This document shows, piece after piece, positions 17,130 through 26,213 of a stretch of 64,000 nt of DNA (its first letter is position 1; each line of letters opens with the position of its first letter). Source of the DNA: CAYMAZ01 sp964526285 (GTDB lineage: Bacteria > Bacteroidota > Bacteroidia > Bacteroidales > DTU049); NCBI GenBank assembly GCA_964526285.1, contig CAZGIW010000006.1:12976-76975 (forward strand). Reading direction: 5' to 3'. The translations under genes and the position numbers were made by a program. Under the pieces are notes generated by a model. That model saw only the letters and a program-made list of their open reading frames with translations, had not been told where the DNA came from and did no database searches.

Positions 17130-20100
17130 ATGAAAGCAGTGGTTTTATTGGCTTTGGCAAACCTGATTTTTTTGGTTTCAGGAGCCCAGACAAAAAAGTA
17201 TCAGAGCTTGCTCTGGGAAATTTCAGGCAATGGACTGAGTAAAAAGTCCTATCTTTATGGAACAATGCACGTAAGTGATAGAATTTCTTTTCATTTATCA
17301 GATGCATTTTTTGAACATTTGTTAAATTCGGATATTGTTGCCACCGAAGTTGATTATGTTGATTGGGTAAAGTATGATAATATTCTTGAAATGCCGGATA
17401 ATTATTATTATGGTGGCGGAAGCAGGGGTTTTTACAGGTCTTTTCATCGATTACCTGTATCAAAAGACAACCTGATTAGTATGTTCTATCACCGAAACCG
17501 GATGGTTAATTCAATGATGTTTAGAACAGATAATCGCAAAATTGACTATCAGGAAGATACATATCTTGATATGTTTATTTTTCAAACGGGCAGAAAATAT
17601 GGAAAGCAAACAACCGGACTGGAAAATCTAAAGGAATCGTGGGCATTGATAAGTTGTCTTTATCAAGACAGATATCACCAGCCTGATGAACAGTCAATGA
17701 TTCAAATCAGAAAAATTCTGAAAGGCAGAGAATTCTACGAGGCTGTGAGTGATTTCTACAGAGAGAAAGACCTTGATATGATAGATTCATTGTATTCTCT
17801 TTCAAATTCTGAATTTTACAGAGATATTATGCTATACAGACGCAATCAGATTATGGTAAATTCTATGGACTCTCTTATGAAAACAGGAAGTTTGTTTGCC
17901 GGAGTGGGTGCCGCACACCTGCCGGGCGAAAATGGAATTATTGAACTTCTGAGAAATATGGGATATGTGGTTACTCCTGTAATTAGTGAATATACAGACC
18001 AGGGCAGGCAACAGAAAAGAAGTATTGACAATCTTCTTGCAAAACCTGTTATGATGGAATATGTGAGCACTGACAATATGATATCACTACAAATGTTTGA
18101 TCAGGTTTTGCATACAAAAAGAAACATTCAAAGCCTTGATCTGGCCAATGGTGGATTTGTCAGCATCAAAAGATTGCCTTTGTTGAATTTTCTATCGAAA
18201 GATGGAGCAACAGTGAGTCATTTGACATTAGACAGTTTGTTTTTTGAACATATTCCGGGAGAAATTATTTCAAAGGAGTTTGTACAAGTAGACGAAATCT
18301 ATTCTTATTATGACATAAAAAACATTACCAAAACAGGAAATACCCAAAGATACAGGTTTTATTTCACCCCTCTTGAAGTTATTGCTGTTTGCATGATAGG
18401 GAACGGAGATTATACAAGAATACATGAAGACAACGTTTTTTCTTCCATTGAGCTAAAACAGGCTAAATCTGACTGGGAAATATTTACACATCATAAAAAC
18501 ACTTTTGAAGTTGAAGTTCCATCATATTATTGTGCTTATGGAGTGATACCTGCCGAGCCCAAAAATTCAAATATTGAGCTTTATGCTATGGATTTATCAA
18601 ACAATTCGGCTTATTTCATAATTGAAAACTCAATTGAGGACCATCAGTGGATTGAGTATGAATATGAACTGAAAAGAATTCAGGAAGAGTTTTATATTTT
18701 TTTCGATGCAGAGCAACAGGGAGATGTATTGATTGAAAACAAACGATGTTTATCAGAAGCTGTTTTTGGAGATAAGACAATGGCTCTTCAAACCATAATT
18801 AATGTTAACACATATTACCTGATGGGATGTGTTATGTGTGATGAGGAACAACAGCAAAGGTTTTTTAGTTCATTTTGCTTTACAGATGAGTCACAGCCCG
18901 AGAACTACATAACCTATACAGATTTTGAACTGGGTTTTAGCATTGATTTGCCCTTTGAACAAAATGAAGTACATTTTTTATTGAATTTTGACAAACCAAA
19001 GCCACCAATAAAAAAGGATGAAAATCTTTTGCGTAGTCAAAGAAAGAATTTTGTATTTCATTCATCAGCAAATGATTATGTTGAGTTAAAAACATTCAAA
19101 TATCATCCCTACAAGAAAATTTCAAGTGTGGACAGTGTTTTCATAGAAATCAGAAAACTCTATCTTGATGAAGAGCCAAACTGGCTGGACTTTTTAATTG
19201 ATGAGGATTTTGACCTGAATGTTTTTCTTGAAAATCTTTATTCCAATGATAGAATTTCCAAATCAACACTTGGAAACATGCCTTATTTTTCATCCAAAAA
19301 AATTGGCCCGGTTACATCCTCCTGGAATCAGTTGCTGAACATTGGAGAAAAAAAGAAAACCCTGCTTGTTGATGAAAGCAGAAGATGGCACTCAAACGGG
19401 GATTATTATACTTATGATTTTATTGTAAATCAGGAAGGATTCAATCAGGCACTAAAAGTTAGGGTGTTTTTTAAAGACGGATACAGGTTTATTCTTGAAG
19501 CTCCTGTGTGTGCAGGTTATCAAAACGACAACGGTTTTATTGAAACATTGTTTGAAACGTTTCAACCTGGAAACAAACAGCCGGAGAACTCGGTTTTTGA
19601 TAATAAGATTGATTTGTTTTTGTCTCATGTTGAAAGTGATGACGAACAAATGCAAAAGTCTGCATTAAACTCATTTCATTGGATTAGTATTGAGGAAATC
19701 ACCCGGGAGCAATTGGAAACATTGTTGGAGTTGATGAACAGGCACCAGGGGGAAACAGATTTCATAGATGAAATTATTGAAAAAGTTGCTCAGCTTGATA
19801 ACAGCTTTTCGTTTCAAATACTCAGAGAAATATATGAGAAAGAGAATCTGCACAACAGTCTTAGGTTTTCCATTCTGGAAGAGCTTGCAAGTCTGAAAAC
19901 AGAAGAATCATATGAACTAATACGCAACTTGATGCAGTTTGAGATTCCATTGACCAATGACACTTATCAAATTGACAGATTTTTCAGTGTTTTGGAAAAA
20001 GCTCCTCAATTAAGCAATCATATGTTTCCATGGTTGTTTGATTATTTAATTATTGATGAATACAAACAGCCTGTTTTAAATTATTTCAGAAGAACACAGG

Positions 20101-20870
20101 AGAATATGGAAAATCATATTGTTTTGGACGATCCGATAATTCACACTTTAACCACGATGGCAAATCTGGAATATATGAGGGTTAGAAGCTGGAAAAACAA
20201 CAAAATTGCAAATAAAGAATCTTTTTTAAGTCTTTATGTTGCTCCCTCTGTTCGACAGCTAAACAGTTTTCTTCATATTCTTTTTCCATATTATGATAAA
20301 GAGCAAATTTCATGTTGGTGGGAAAAGGCCGAACAACTTGAGGTGGGGTTAATTCTGACAGAGATGCTACTGATCAAACTTCACAAAAATATTGAGGATA
20401 ATCTGTTGATTGAAAAGTTGCTTAATTCAAAAGAAACAATGTTTATCACAAGAATAATGCTCAGGAATATGCTGCCCGAATATGAACTGTTACCAATTGC
20501 ACAGGAAGAGCTGGCAAAAACTGCAGCAATTGCACTATATCAGATTGATGAGGAAAAGTTTGATTTTGAGTTTTTCACACATAAAGATAAATTTGAAAAG
20601 GGGAAAACAATCAGATATTTCTTTTTTAAAAGTAAAAAACACGACCTACAATCCTGGGAAAGAGAACAAACAATGCTTTTGTGTGTTGGTTTCATTTTGG
20701 ATGAACACATGATGATAATTGAAGATGCTTTTTATTGTGCAACTCAGAAGAGAATTTTCAACGATGACTTTATTCAAGACTACATGGAAGAGATAATTGA
20801 CAGAAGTTTGAATGAGCATATTATCAGAAGCTCGTTTACCAAAAACAGAAAAGAAGGCTTCTACTATTAA
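17130..20870 (+). CDS. TraB/GumN family protein with ~950-residue C-terminal extension
   Basis: A 1246-residue secreted protein. After a signal peptide (about 1-20) comes a TraB/GumN domain to about residue 285. It has GTMH (44-47) near the start with a downstream acidic residue in ATEVD, GLENLKESW in the middle, and the closing GAAH motif (His263) in GVGAAHLPGENGIIELLRNMGY. The paired GxxH motifs are the putative metal/active site of this superfamily, whose eukaryotic relatives include Tiki-type proteases. Residues about 290-840 are mixed alpha/beta and unrecognised. About 850-1246 is almost all helix and looks like HEAT-type solenoid (QKSALNSFHWISIEEITREQLETLLEL and similar). Classical GumN proteins are about 300 aa. 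It appears monocistronic; no partner gene is evident. Confidence 0.8.
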   Translation: MKAVVLLALANLIFLVSGAQTKKYQSLLWEISGNGLSKKSYLYGTMHVSDRISFHLSDAFFEHLLNSDIVATEVDYVDWVKYDNILEMPDNYYYGGGSRGFYRSFHRLPVSKDNLISMFYHRNRMVNSMMFRTDNRKIDYQEDTYLDMFIFQTGRKYGKQTTGLENLKESWALISCLYQDRYHQPDEQSMIQIRKILKGREFYEAVSDFYREKDLDMIDSLYSLSNSEFYRDIMLYRRNQIMVNSMDSLMKTGSLFAGVGAAHLPGENGIIELLRNMGYVVTPVISEYTDQGRQQKRSIDNLLAKPVMMEYVSTDNMISLQMFDQVLHTKRNIQSLDLANGGFVSIKRLPLLNFLSKDGATVSHLTLDSLFFEHIPGEIISKEFVQVDEIYSYYDIKNITKTGNTQRYRFYFTPLEVIAVCMIGNGDYTRIHEDNVFSSIELKQAKSDWEIFTHHKNTFEVEVPSYYCAYGVIPAEPKNSNIELYAMDLSNNSAYFIIENSIEDHQWIEYEYELKRIQEEFYIFFDAEQQGDVLIENKRCLSEAVFGDKTMALQTIINVNTYYLMGCVMCDEEQQQRFFSSFCFTDESQPENYITYTDFELGFSIDLPFEQNEVHFLLNFDKPKPPIKKDENLLRSQRKNFVFHSSANDYVELKTFKYHPYKKISSVDSVFIEIRKLYLDEEPNWLDFLIDEDFDLNVFLENLYSNDRISKSTLGNMPYFSSKKIGPVTSSWNQLLNIGEKKKTLLVDESRRWHSNGDYYTYDFIVNQEGFNQALKVRVFFKDGYRFILEAPVCAGYQNDNGFIETLFETFQPGNKQPENSVFDNKIDLFLSHVESDDEQMQKSALNSFHWISIEEITREQLETLLELMNRHQGETDFIDEIIEKVAQLDNSFSFQILREIYEKENLHNSLRFSILEELASLKTEESYELIRNLMQFEIPLTNDTYQIDRFFSVLEKAPQLSNHMFPWLFDYLIIDEYKQPVLNYFRRTQENMENHIVLDDPIIHTLTTMANLEYMRVRSWKNNKIANKESFLSLYVAPSVRQLNSFLHILFPYYDKEQISCWWEKAEQLEVGLILTEMLLIKLHKNIEDNLLIEKLLNSKETMFITRIMLRNMLPEYELLPIAQEELAKTAAIALYQIDEEKFDFEFFTHKDKFEKGKTIRYFFFKSKKHDLQSWEREQTMLLCVGFILDEHMMIIEDAFYCATQKRIFNDDFIQDYMEEIIDRSLNEHIIRSSFTKNRKEGFYY

Positions 20871-20991
20871 TCCGGATTTGGAAACAAACAAGATTCCCAT
20901 GAGATTATGGAATGGCACTAAATAATCAGAGGTGGTGTAAATTTTTTGGTCATTTTCTTCAAATCATATGCTCTGTTTGCAAAGATTTTCA

Positions 20992-20999
20992 TAATTTTG
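20992..20999 (+). promoter_or_regulatory. Promoter element TAATTTTG for EF-G2 gene
   Basis: An exact TAnnTTTG match 45 bp before the start codon, in the 174-bp spacer after the TraB/GumN gene. Confidence 0.6.
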
Positions 21000-21044
21000 C
21001 AAACTCTTGAAGAAAATGACTTAAAAATTTGAATATCAAACATT

Positions 21045-23180
21045 ATGAAGGTTTATCAATCAAACGAAATCAGAAACATTGCCCTTGTGGGTGGAGCAAA
21101 AGCAGGAAAAACCACTCTGGCCGAAGCCATGCTGTTTACAGGTGGTGTTATTAAAAGACGTGGTACTATTGAAGACAAAAACACTGTGTCAGATTACAGA
21201 GAAATTGAAATCGAGCGTCAAAACTCAATTTTTTCAACTGTGTTATATTCTGAATATGCCGGAAAAAAAATAAATATTGTTGATGCGCCCGGTTTTGACG
21301 ATTTTATGGGGGAAGTTTTGGCCGCACTCAAAGTTGCTGAAACAGCAGTGCTTGTTGTGAATGCACAAAATGGTGTTGAAGTGGGAACAGAAATCACATG
21401 GAGATACACTACAAAAAATGAAAAACCTGTGGTATTTGTTATTAACCAACTGGAGCATGAAAAAGCCAACTTTGAAGAAACGCTTCAGGCAATTCATACC
21501 CAATTTGGAAATAAAGTGGTGCCTGCTCAATTTCCTGTTCAAACAGGAAGCGGATTCAATGCCATCATTGATGTGATTTCAATGAAACTATACAAATACA
21601 GTAACGATGGTGGCAATGCAACCATTGAAGATATTCCCGCCGATTTAATGTCAAAAGCCGAAGAACTTCGCAATCAGATTATTGAAGCAGCTGCCGAAAG
21701 TGATGAAGCCCTCATGGAAAAATATTTTGAAGAAGGCACTCTCACGGAAGATGAAATTGCTAAAGGGCTTGTGGAAAGTATCAAACAAAGAAATGTTTTC
21801 CCTCTTTTCTGCATCAGTGCAAAACTCAATATGGGTGTTGACAGACTTATGGATTTTGTTGCTAGCTCATTGCCTGCTCCAACAGAGGTAACTCCTGCCA
21901 AAACAAAAGATGGAAAAGAAATAAAATGTGATCCTGCTCAACCCTTAACTGCGTTTATTTTTAAAACAGCCATTGAATCTCATCTTGGTGAAGTTTCGTT
22001 TTTCAAAGTCTGCTCAGGCACCATTACTGAAAGTATGGATGTCATAAACAGTACAAACGGAAGCAAGGAGCGTGCAAGTCAGTTGTTTGTTACTGCTGGA
22101 AAAACACGTGAAAAAGTAGAAAAAATCGTTGCAGGTGATATTGGGTCAACCATTAAACTGAAAAGCGTAGGAACAAACCAAACCCTCACTGGTCCCAAAA
22201 ACTCAGATGATGAAATTGAACCAATCGTTTATCCTGATTACAAATACAGAACCGCTATCAAGGCTGTTAGTACATCAGATGATGAAAAACTTGGGGCAAC
22301 GCTCAATGAGATGCACAAAATTGACCCAACCCTGATTTATTACTACTCAAAGGAATTGAAACAAATGATTCTCGAAGGTCAGGGCGAACAGCATATCAAT
22401 ATTGCCAAATGGCAAATTGAAACTCTTGAAAAAATTCCGGTTGAGTTTATTACTCCAAAAATTCAATATCGCGAAACGATTACCAAGCCTGCAAAATCAA
22501 TGTATCGCCACAAAAAGCAATCAGGTGGTGCAGGACAGTTTGGTGAAGTGCATATGATGATTCAACCCTATACCGAAAACATGCCCAAGCCTACAGAGTT
22601 TCCTGTTCGTGGCACTGAAGAGCATGAAATGCCCTGGGGCGGAAAACTCATTTTCAACAACTGTATTGTGGGAGGTGCCATTGATGCACGTTTTTTACCA
22701 GCCATTCTCAAAGGAATCATGGAAAAAATGGAAGAAGGCCCCCTCACAGGTTCATATGCCCGTGATATTTCTGTCTATATTTATGACGGAAAAATGCACC
22801 CGGTTGATTCAAACGAAATTTCATTCAAACTGGCAGGTCGTAATGCATTTAGAGAAGCCTTCAAAAATGCCGGACCAAAAATTCTTGAACCAATTTATGA
22901 TGTTGAAGTTTTTGTTCCTGCCGATCGTATGGGCGATGTGATGACCGACCTTCAGGGTAGAAGAGCAGTTGTTATGGGAATGGACAGCGAAGGGAATTAT
23001 CAGAAAATCAGAGCAAGAGTGCCTTTGGCTGAAATGAATAGATATTCAACCTCGCTGAGTTCAATTACCAGCGGTAAAGCTACATATACAATGAAGTTTA
23101 ATGAATATCAGCAAGTGCCAGCCGATGTTCAGACTGCATTACTCAAAGCATACGAAGAACAGGAAAAAGATGACGAATAG
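21045..23180 (+). CDS. fusA2: EF-G2-type elongation factor (FusA2-like)
   Basis: Ribosomal translocase paralogue, 711 aa, with the five-domain EF-G layout: a GTPase domain to about 280, then domain II and domains III-V, including QSGGAGQFGEVHM and the C-terminal EF-G fold ending near 700. The G-domain departs from canonical EF-G. The P-loop is GGAKAGKT (16-23) rather than AHIDAGKT. Switch II reads DAPGFDD, with Phe84 in place of the catalytic His of DTPGHVD. G4 is NQLE (134-137), not NKxD. The opening MKVYQSNEIRNIAL and the KRRGTIEDKNTVSDY segment match what I recall of the Bacteroidales EF-G2 group, reported in Bacteroides to support translation during starvation without GTP hydrolysis. A canonical fusA is expected elsewhere. 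A strong terminator follows, so it is probably monocistronic. Confidence 0.9.
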   Translation: MKVYQSNEIRNIALVGGAKAGKTTLAEAMLFTGGVIKRRGTIEDKNTVSDYREIEIERQNSIFSTVLYSEYAGKKINIVDAPGFDDFMGEVLAALKVAETAVLVVNAQNGVEVGTEITWRYTTKNEKPVVFVINQLEHEKANFEETLQAIHTQFGNKVVPAQFPVQTGSGFNAIIDVISMKLYKYSNDGGNATIEDIPADLMSKAEELRNQIIEAAAESDEALMEKYFEEGTLTEDEIAKGLVESIKQRNVFPLFCISAKLNMGVDRLMDFVASSLPAPTEVTPAKTKDGKEIKCDPAQPLTAFIFKTAIESHLGEVSFFKVCSGTITESMDVINSTNGSKERASQLFVTAGKTREKVEKIVAGDIGSTIKLKSVGTNQTLTGPKNSDDEIEPIVYPDYKYRTAIKAVSTSDDEKLGATLNEMHKIDPTLIYYYSKELKQMILEGQGEQHINIAKWQIETLEKIPVEFITPKIQYRETITKPAKSMYRHKKQSGGAGQFGEVHMMIQPYTENMPKPTEFPVRGTEEHEMPWGGKLIFNNCIVGGAIDARFLPAILKGIMEKMEEGPLTGSYARDISVYIYDGKMHPVDSNEISFKLAGRNAFREAFKNAGPKILEPIYDVEVFVPADRMGDVMTDLQGRRAVVMGMDSEGNYQKIRARVPLAEMNRYSTSLSSITSGKATYTMKFNEYQQVPADVQTALLKAYEEQEKDDE

Positions 23181-23203
23181 TCTTATTCTGTTTTGAAAAT
23201 ATT

Positions 23204-23231
23204 AAAAGCTGCCTCATGGGCAGCTTTTTTT
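23204..23231 (+). terminator. Intrinsic terminator after EF-G2
   Basis: AAGCTGCC (23206-23213), a 5-nt loop and GGCAGCTT (23219-23226) followed by a T-run. Confidence 0.88.
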
Positions 23232-23237
23232 GTGTGG

Positions 23238-23292
23238 TGAATTTCAGCGAGCTCCCCTTTAGGGGTGCAGGGGTAAAACTCGCTGAAATTCA
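23238..23292. repeat. Long perfect inverted repeat with nested hairpin
   Basis: TGAATTTCAGCGAG (23238-23251) and CTCGCTGAAATTCA (23279-23292) are perfect 14-bp inverted arms. Between them, CCCCT/AGGGG (23254-23265) forms a second hairpin and a further GGGG follows at 23270-23273. It lies just after the EF-G2 terminator, between converging genes. The CTCCCCTTTAGGGG core recalls a short interspersed motif found in Bacteroidota genomes, which suggests a non-coding mobile repeat rather than a second terminator. Confidence 0.6.
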
Positions 23293-23354
23293 AACAGAAA
23301 ATCAAACTCCAATCTCTTGTGTCTTTTTATATTCGTGATTCTGCTGTTTAATCA

Positions 23355-26096
23355 TCAGTACTTCACAACCTTACGGGTAATCACATCTCCTTCATTGCTG
23401 AAATGAAGAAGATAAATGCCGTCGGCAAAACTTGAAATATCCAAATAATGGCTGCCTCCGAAAAGAATATCCTCAAGTAGTGTTCGTCCGTGAAGGTCTG
23501 TAATTTTCAACATTGTGTTTTCAGCAAAAGAACGGATATAAATTTCTCCCGAACTGGGATTTGGAAACACATTAACTTCCTGTAGATTATATTCTTCACA
23601 TGAAGTGATTACCTGAAAGTTGGCAACAAGGCTCACGTCAGATGTTACATTGAAAAAATAATCAGGATCTGTTGAAACCACTGAGCCACCAATAGTCCAG
23701 TTGGCAAAAACATAACCTGAGCCGGGATATGCAGAAACAGTGGCAAGATGATTAAGAGCATAATTTCCACTGCCGGTATGGTTTCCTGCTCCAGGAGGAT
23801 CTGCAGTTATGTCAACAAAATAACTTTGTGTACAATTGATCGAATTAATCCACAAATGTGAATTGAATGTAACACTGGTTATAAGATTATTGTATGAATC
23901 CCAACCAGTGGGGGTATAAGCCCATGCAGTATTGTTTGTGGTTTGTGAATAATTGCTCAGGTAAACGGAAAACGTATCTGCATCATGAGGTGCTGTATAG
24001 GTAATTTCATATCCTACATAAAAGTCACCGGTGGTTGTAACAGGACTGTCAAAGGGGATATAGTTCCAGAAGCCAGCCTGCAGGTCATTCATATTAATTG
24101 TTTTTGTTCCCAAAACAGCTCCGGGTGTTGCACCGTTGTCATACACTTTAAATACAACAGGGGATTCAATTCCATTGTCGCTGGCTTTTGCCACTGCCAC
24201 CTGAATTCCTTCCACGTTATGATATGTTGCTCCGGTAAATTTTTCAGCAAACTGTGTCCAGTCTCTTCCGCTGTGTCCTCCCACATATCCCCAGTAACTT
24301 GCCCAGGTGTAATTGACAGCATTTCCTTCAATATTGCTCAGGGTATCACATACAATACCATTGTTTGCGAAATTAGCCACGAAGGTTGTATCAGAAGATA
24401 TTATAAAACTATATGTTGGATTAAAGGAAACAATGGTTCCATTAACTGTCCAGCTGAGAAAATTGTAACCGGGATTTGCAGTTGCTGTCACTGTTACATT
24501 GTCGTTCAGAAAGTATGTTCCTTCACCAGTGAGGGTTCCTGCCCCTGCTGGATTTGATGTTGTGGTACAGGTATAGGTGTCCTGTAGTCCCACATTAAAT
24601 GAAATTGTTGAGCCAGCAGCAGTTACGCCCCAAATGTCCAGCCCCCCTGGTAAACCGTCAGAAAGAAAACTTGATGGATTTGTCCCGTCATTGATTTCTG
24701 TTCTGCCTGAACCTGCTGAAAAATGTGCTGAATTGGGAGATCCGTTAACAGAAAGTGTTCCATTGGGACGATAAACGTACAATTCGTCGGGAGGTCCATT
24801 AGCATTGCCGTTGAGACTTGGGTCAACACGATATACAATAAGCCCGGAGCCGGGCAAATCGTTTTCAAATGTTCCGGTTTTTTGGCGATATTCCACAACA
24901 AAATACTCTGTAGCTGAGTTTGGAGATGCAATTTTATAGCAGTTGTTGGTGTCAGAAGTAAGTGGATTCAATGTGTATGTTCCTGATGTTGTAATTTCCG
25001 GAATGCTAGAAATCCATGTTTGATTTGAGTATTTCCATTTCATATGGGCAGTCATGTGTCCGCCTCCGGAGTTCATTATATCCCATGCCCCGGCAGGTTG
25101 AATGTGCGTGTCATAATAGTAGCGGTAAAGATCAGGCGCTCCCAGTGCATGAAAAAACTCATGAGCCAGAATTCTGACAGTGACCTGATTTTCAGGCTGA
25201 AAAGTATAGTCATACACACGTTTACCATGAATTTGAACATTATATGTGTATAATACCCATCTGTGTGCCCATAGTAATTCACCCCAGCCACCAGAATTTC
25301 CTCTTATTATAAAACAGACATTATCCACATATCCATCATTATCTGCATCAATATCCAGACCCGCAGGAACAGGTGAATTTGTATTGATCCAGAGAATTGC
25401 ATCGCGCAGCAGTGCATGCTCACGTGTACGTCGTTCGGTGTCGTTTTGATATCCGTTGGGATTGGTTGATGCATTGTATGGTTGATAATAACTTCTGGAG
25501 TTGGGTGACTGATATGAAAGATTGGTTGTCATTGCACAAGCCGGATAATGTGTTGAACTGACATTTAACATACCATATGAGACCTCATCGAAGTATGATT
25601 TTACCGAACTTCCTGTTGAAGGATTAAAATAATTGTCATATGTCTGGCGTGTGATTGTGAACTCAGAGTCATCAGAAAAACGGATATATACCACAAGGTT
25701 GTTGAAAGTGCCGTTGTGAGGTGCTCTCACTGGTTCAGATTTCATGCTTTCAACTTCTGCCCACATGGCATCGCGACGGTTTTTGTATTCGGCTTCTGAA
25801 ATTTTGGCCCATTTTTTCAGGTTTACATAAGAAGGATCAACACTGCCAACCAGATACATTGTTGGTTCAACCAGTCCGTTCACTGTCTGTCCATAGTAAT
25901 ACCAGCCATCCTGTGCCTGAATAATTGTGTATCCGTCAGCATCATGTAAAAAATTGAAAAATTCATCACCCGATGCAAAACAATCAATTTGTGTTCCATC
26001 GGGCTGATAAATGGTAACTGGTAGAAAATCTATGGGAGCAGCAAAAACAGATGTTGTAAAAAACAACATTATTAAAATGGAGCGTAGTTTTCTCAT
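23355..26096 (-). CDS. M6-family metalloprotease with T9SS sorting domain
   Basis: Secreted zinc metalloprotease of the M6 (immune inhibitor A-like) family, 913 aa. A signal peptide starts at 26096 (MRKLRSILIMLFFTTSVFA). The frame is open to 26132 but the promoter box TATATTTG overlaps that region. The catalytic motif HEFFHALGAPD (His312, Glu313, His316) fits HExxHxxGxxD, with WDIMNSGGGHM downstream as the Met-turn-like segment. After the catalytic part come two 'ADPPGAGxxTGxGxY' repeat modules (divergent InlB/Listeria-Bacteroides type, about 530-600 and 780-845) around a beta-sandwich. The end is a T9SS sorting domain (VFPNPSSGEIYI ... ITRKVVKY). It should act outside the cell on host or environmental proteins. 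Confidence 0.92.
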   Translation of the reverse strand: MRKLRSILIMLFFTTSVFAAPIDFLPVTIYQPDGTQIDCFASGDEFFNFLHDADGYTIIQAQDGWYYYGQTVNGLVEPTMYLVGSVDPSYVNLKKWAKISEAEYKNRRDAMWAEVESMKSEPVRAPHNGTFNNLVVYIRFSDDSEFTITRQTYDNYFNPSTGSSVKSYFDEVSYGMLNVSSTHYPACAMTTNLSYQSPNSRSYYQPYNASTNPNGYQNDTERRTREHALLRDAILWINTNSPVPAGLDIDADNDGYVDNVCFIIRGNSGGWGELLWAHRWVLYTYNVQIHGKRVYDYTFQPENQVTVRILAHEFFHALGAPDLYRYYYDTHIQPAGAWDIMNSGGGHMTAHMKWKYSNQTWISSIPEITTSGTYTLNPLTSDTNNCYKIASPNSATEYFVVEYRQKTGTFENDLPGSGLIVYRVDPSLNGNANGPPDELYVYRPNGTLSVNGSPNSAHFSAGSGRTEINDGTNPSSFLSDGLPGGLDIWGVTAAGSTISFNVGLQDTYTCTTTSNPAGAGTLTGEGTYFLNDNVTVTATANPGYNFLSWTVNGTIVSFNPTYSFIISSDTTFVANFANNGIVCDTLSNIEGNAVNYTWASYWGYVGGHSGRDWTQFAEKFTGATYHNVEGIQVAVAKASDNGIESPVVFKVYDNGATPGAVLGTKTINMNDLQAGFWNYIPFDSPVTTTGDFYVGYEITYTAPHDADTFSVYLSNYSQTTNNTAWAYTPTGWDSYNNLITSVTFNSHLWINSINCTQSYFVDITADPPGAGNHTGSGNYALNHLATVSAYPGSGYVFANWTIGGSVVSTDPDYFFNVTSDVSLVANFQVITSCEEYNLQEVNVFPNPSSGEIYIRSFAENTMLKITDLHGRTLLEDILFGGSHYLDISSFADGIYLLHFSNEGDVITRKVVKY

Positions 26097-26129
26097 ATTG
26101 TTCGGGTATTGATTTCTATTAATAAACAA

Positions 26130-26137
26130 CAAATATA
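26130..26137 (-). promoter_or_regulatory. Promoter element TATATTTG for M6 protease
   Basis: Minus-strand TATATTTG, an exact TAnnTTTG match, 33 bp before the chosen start. This supports 26096 over the longer frame. Confidence 0.6.
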
Positions 26138-26213
26138 AATATGAAATGGTTGCAAGTGCAAATTTATTTCAGAAAAAAATGCAGTTTTAGATTGTAAAGA
26201 AACCTGGGAGGTA

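Noticed and set aside
23985..24557. 190-codon plus-strand Cys-rich frame inside the M6 protease gene
   Set aside because: Cys/Ile/Val-rich antisense shadow; the M6 frame on the other strand has clear domains.
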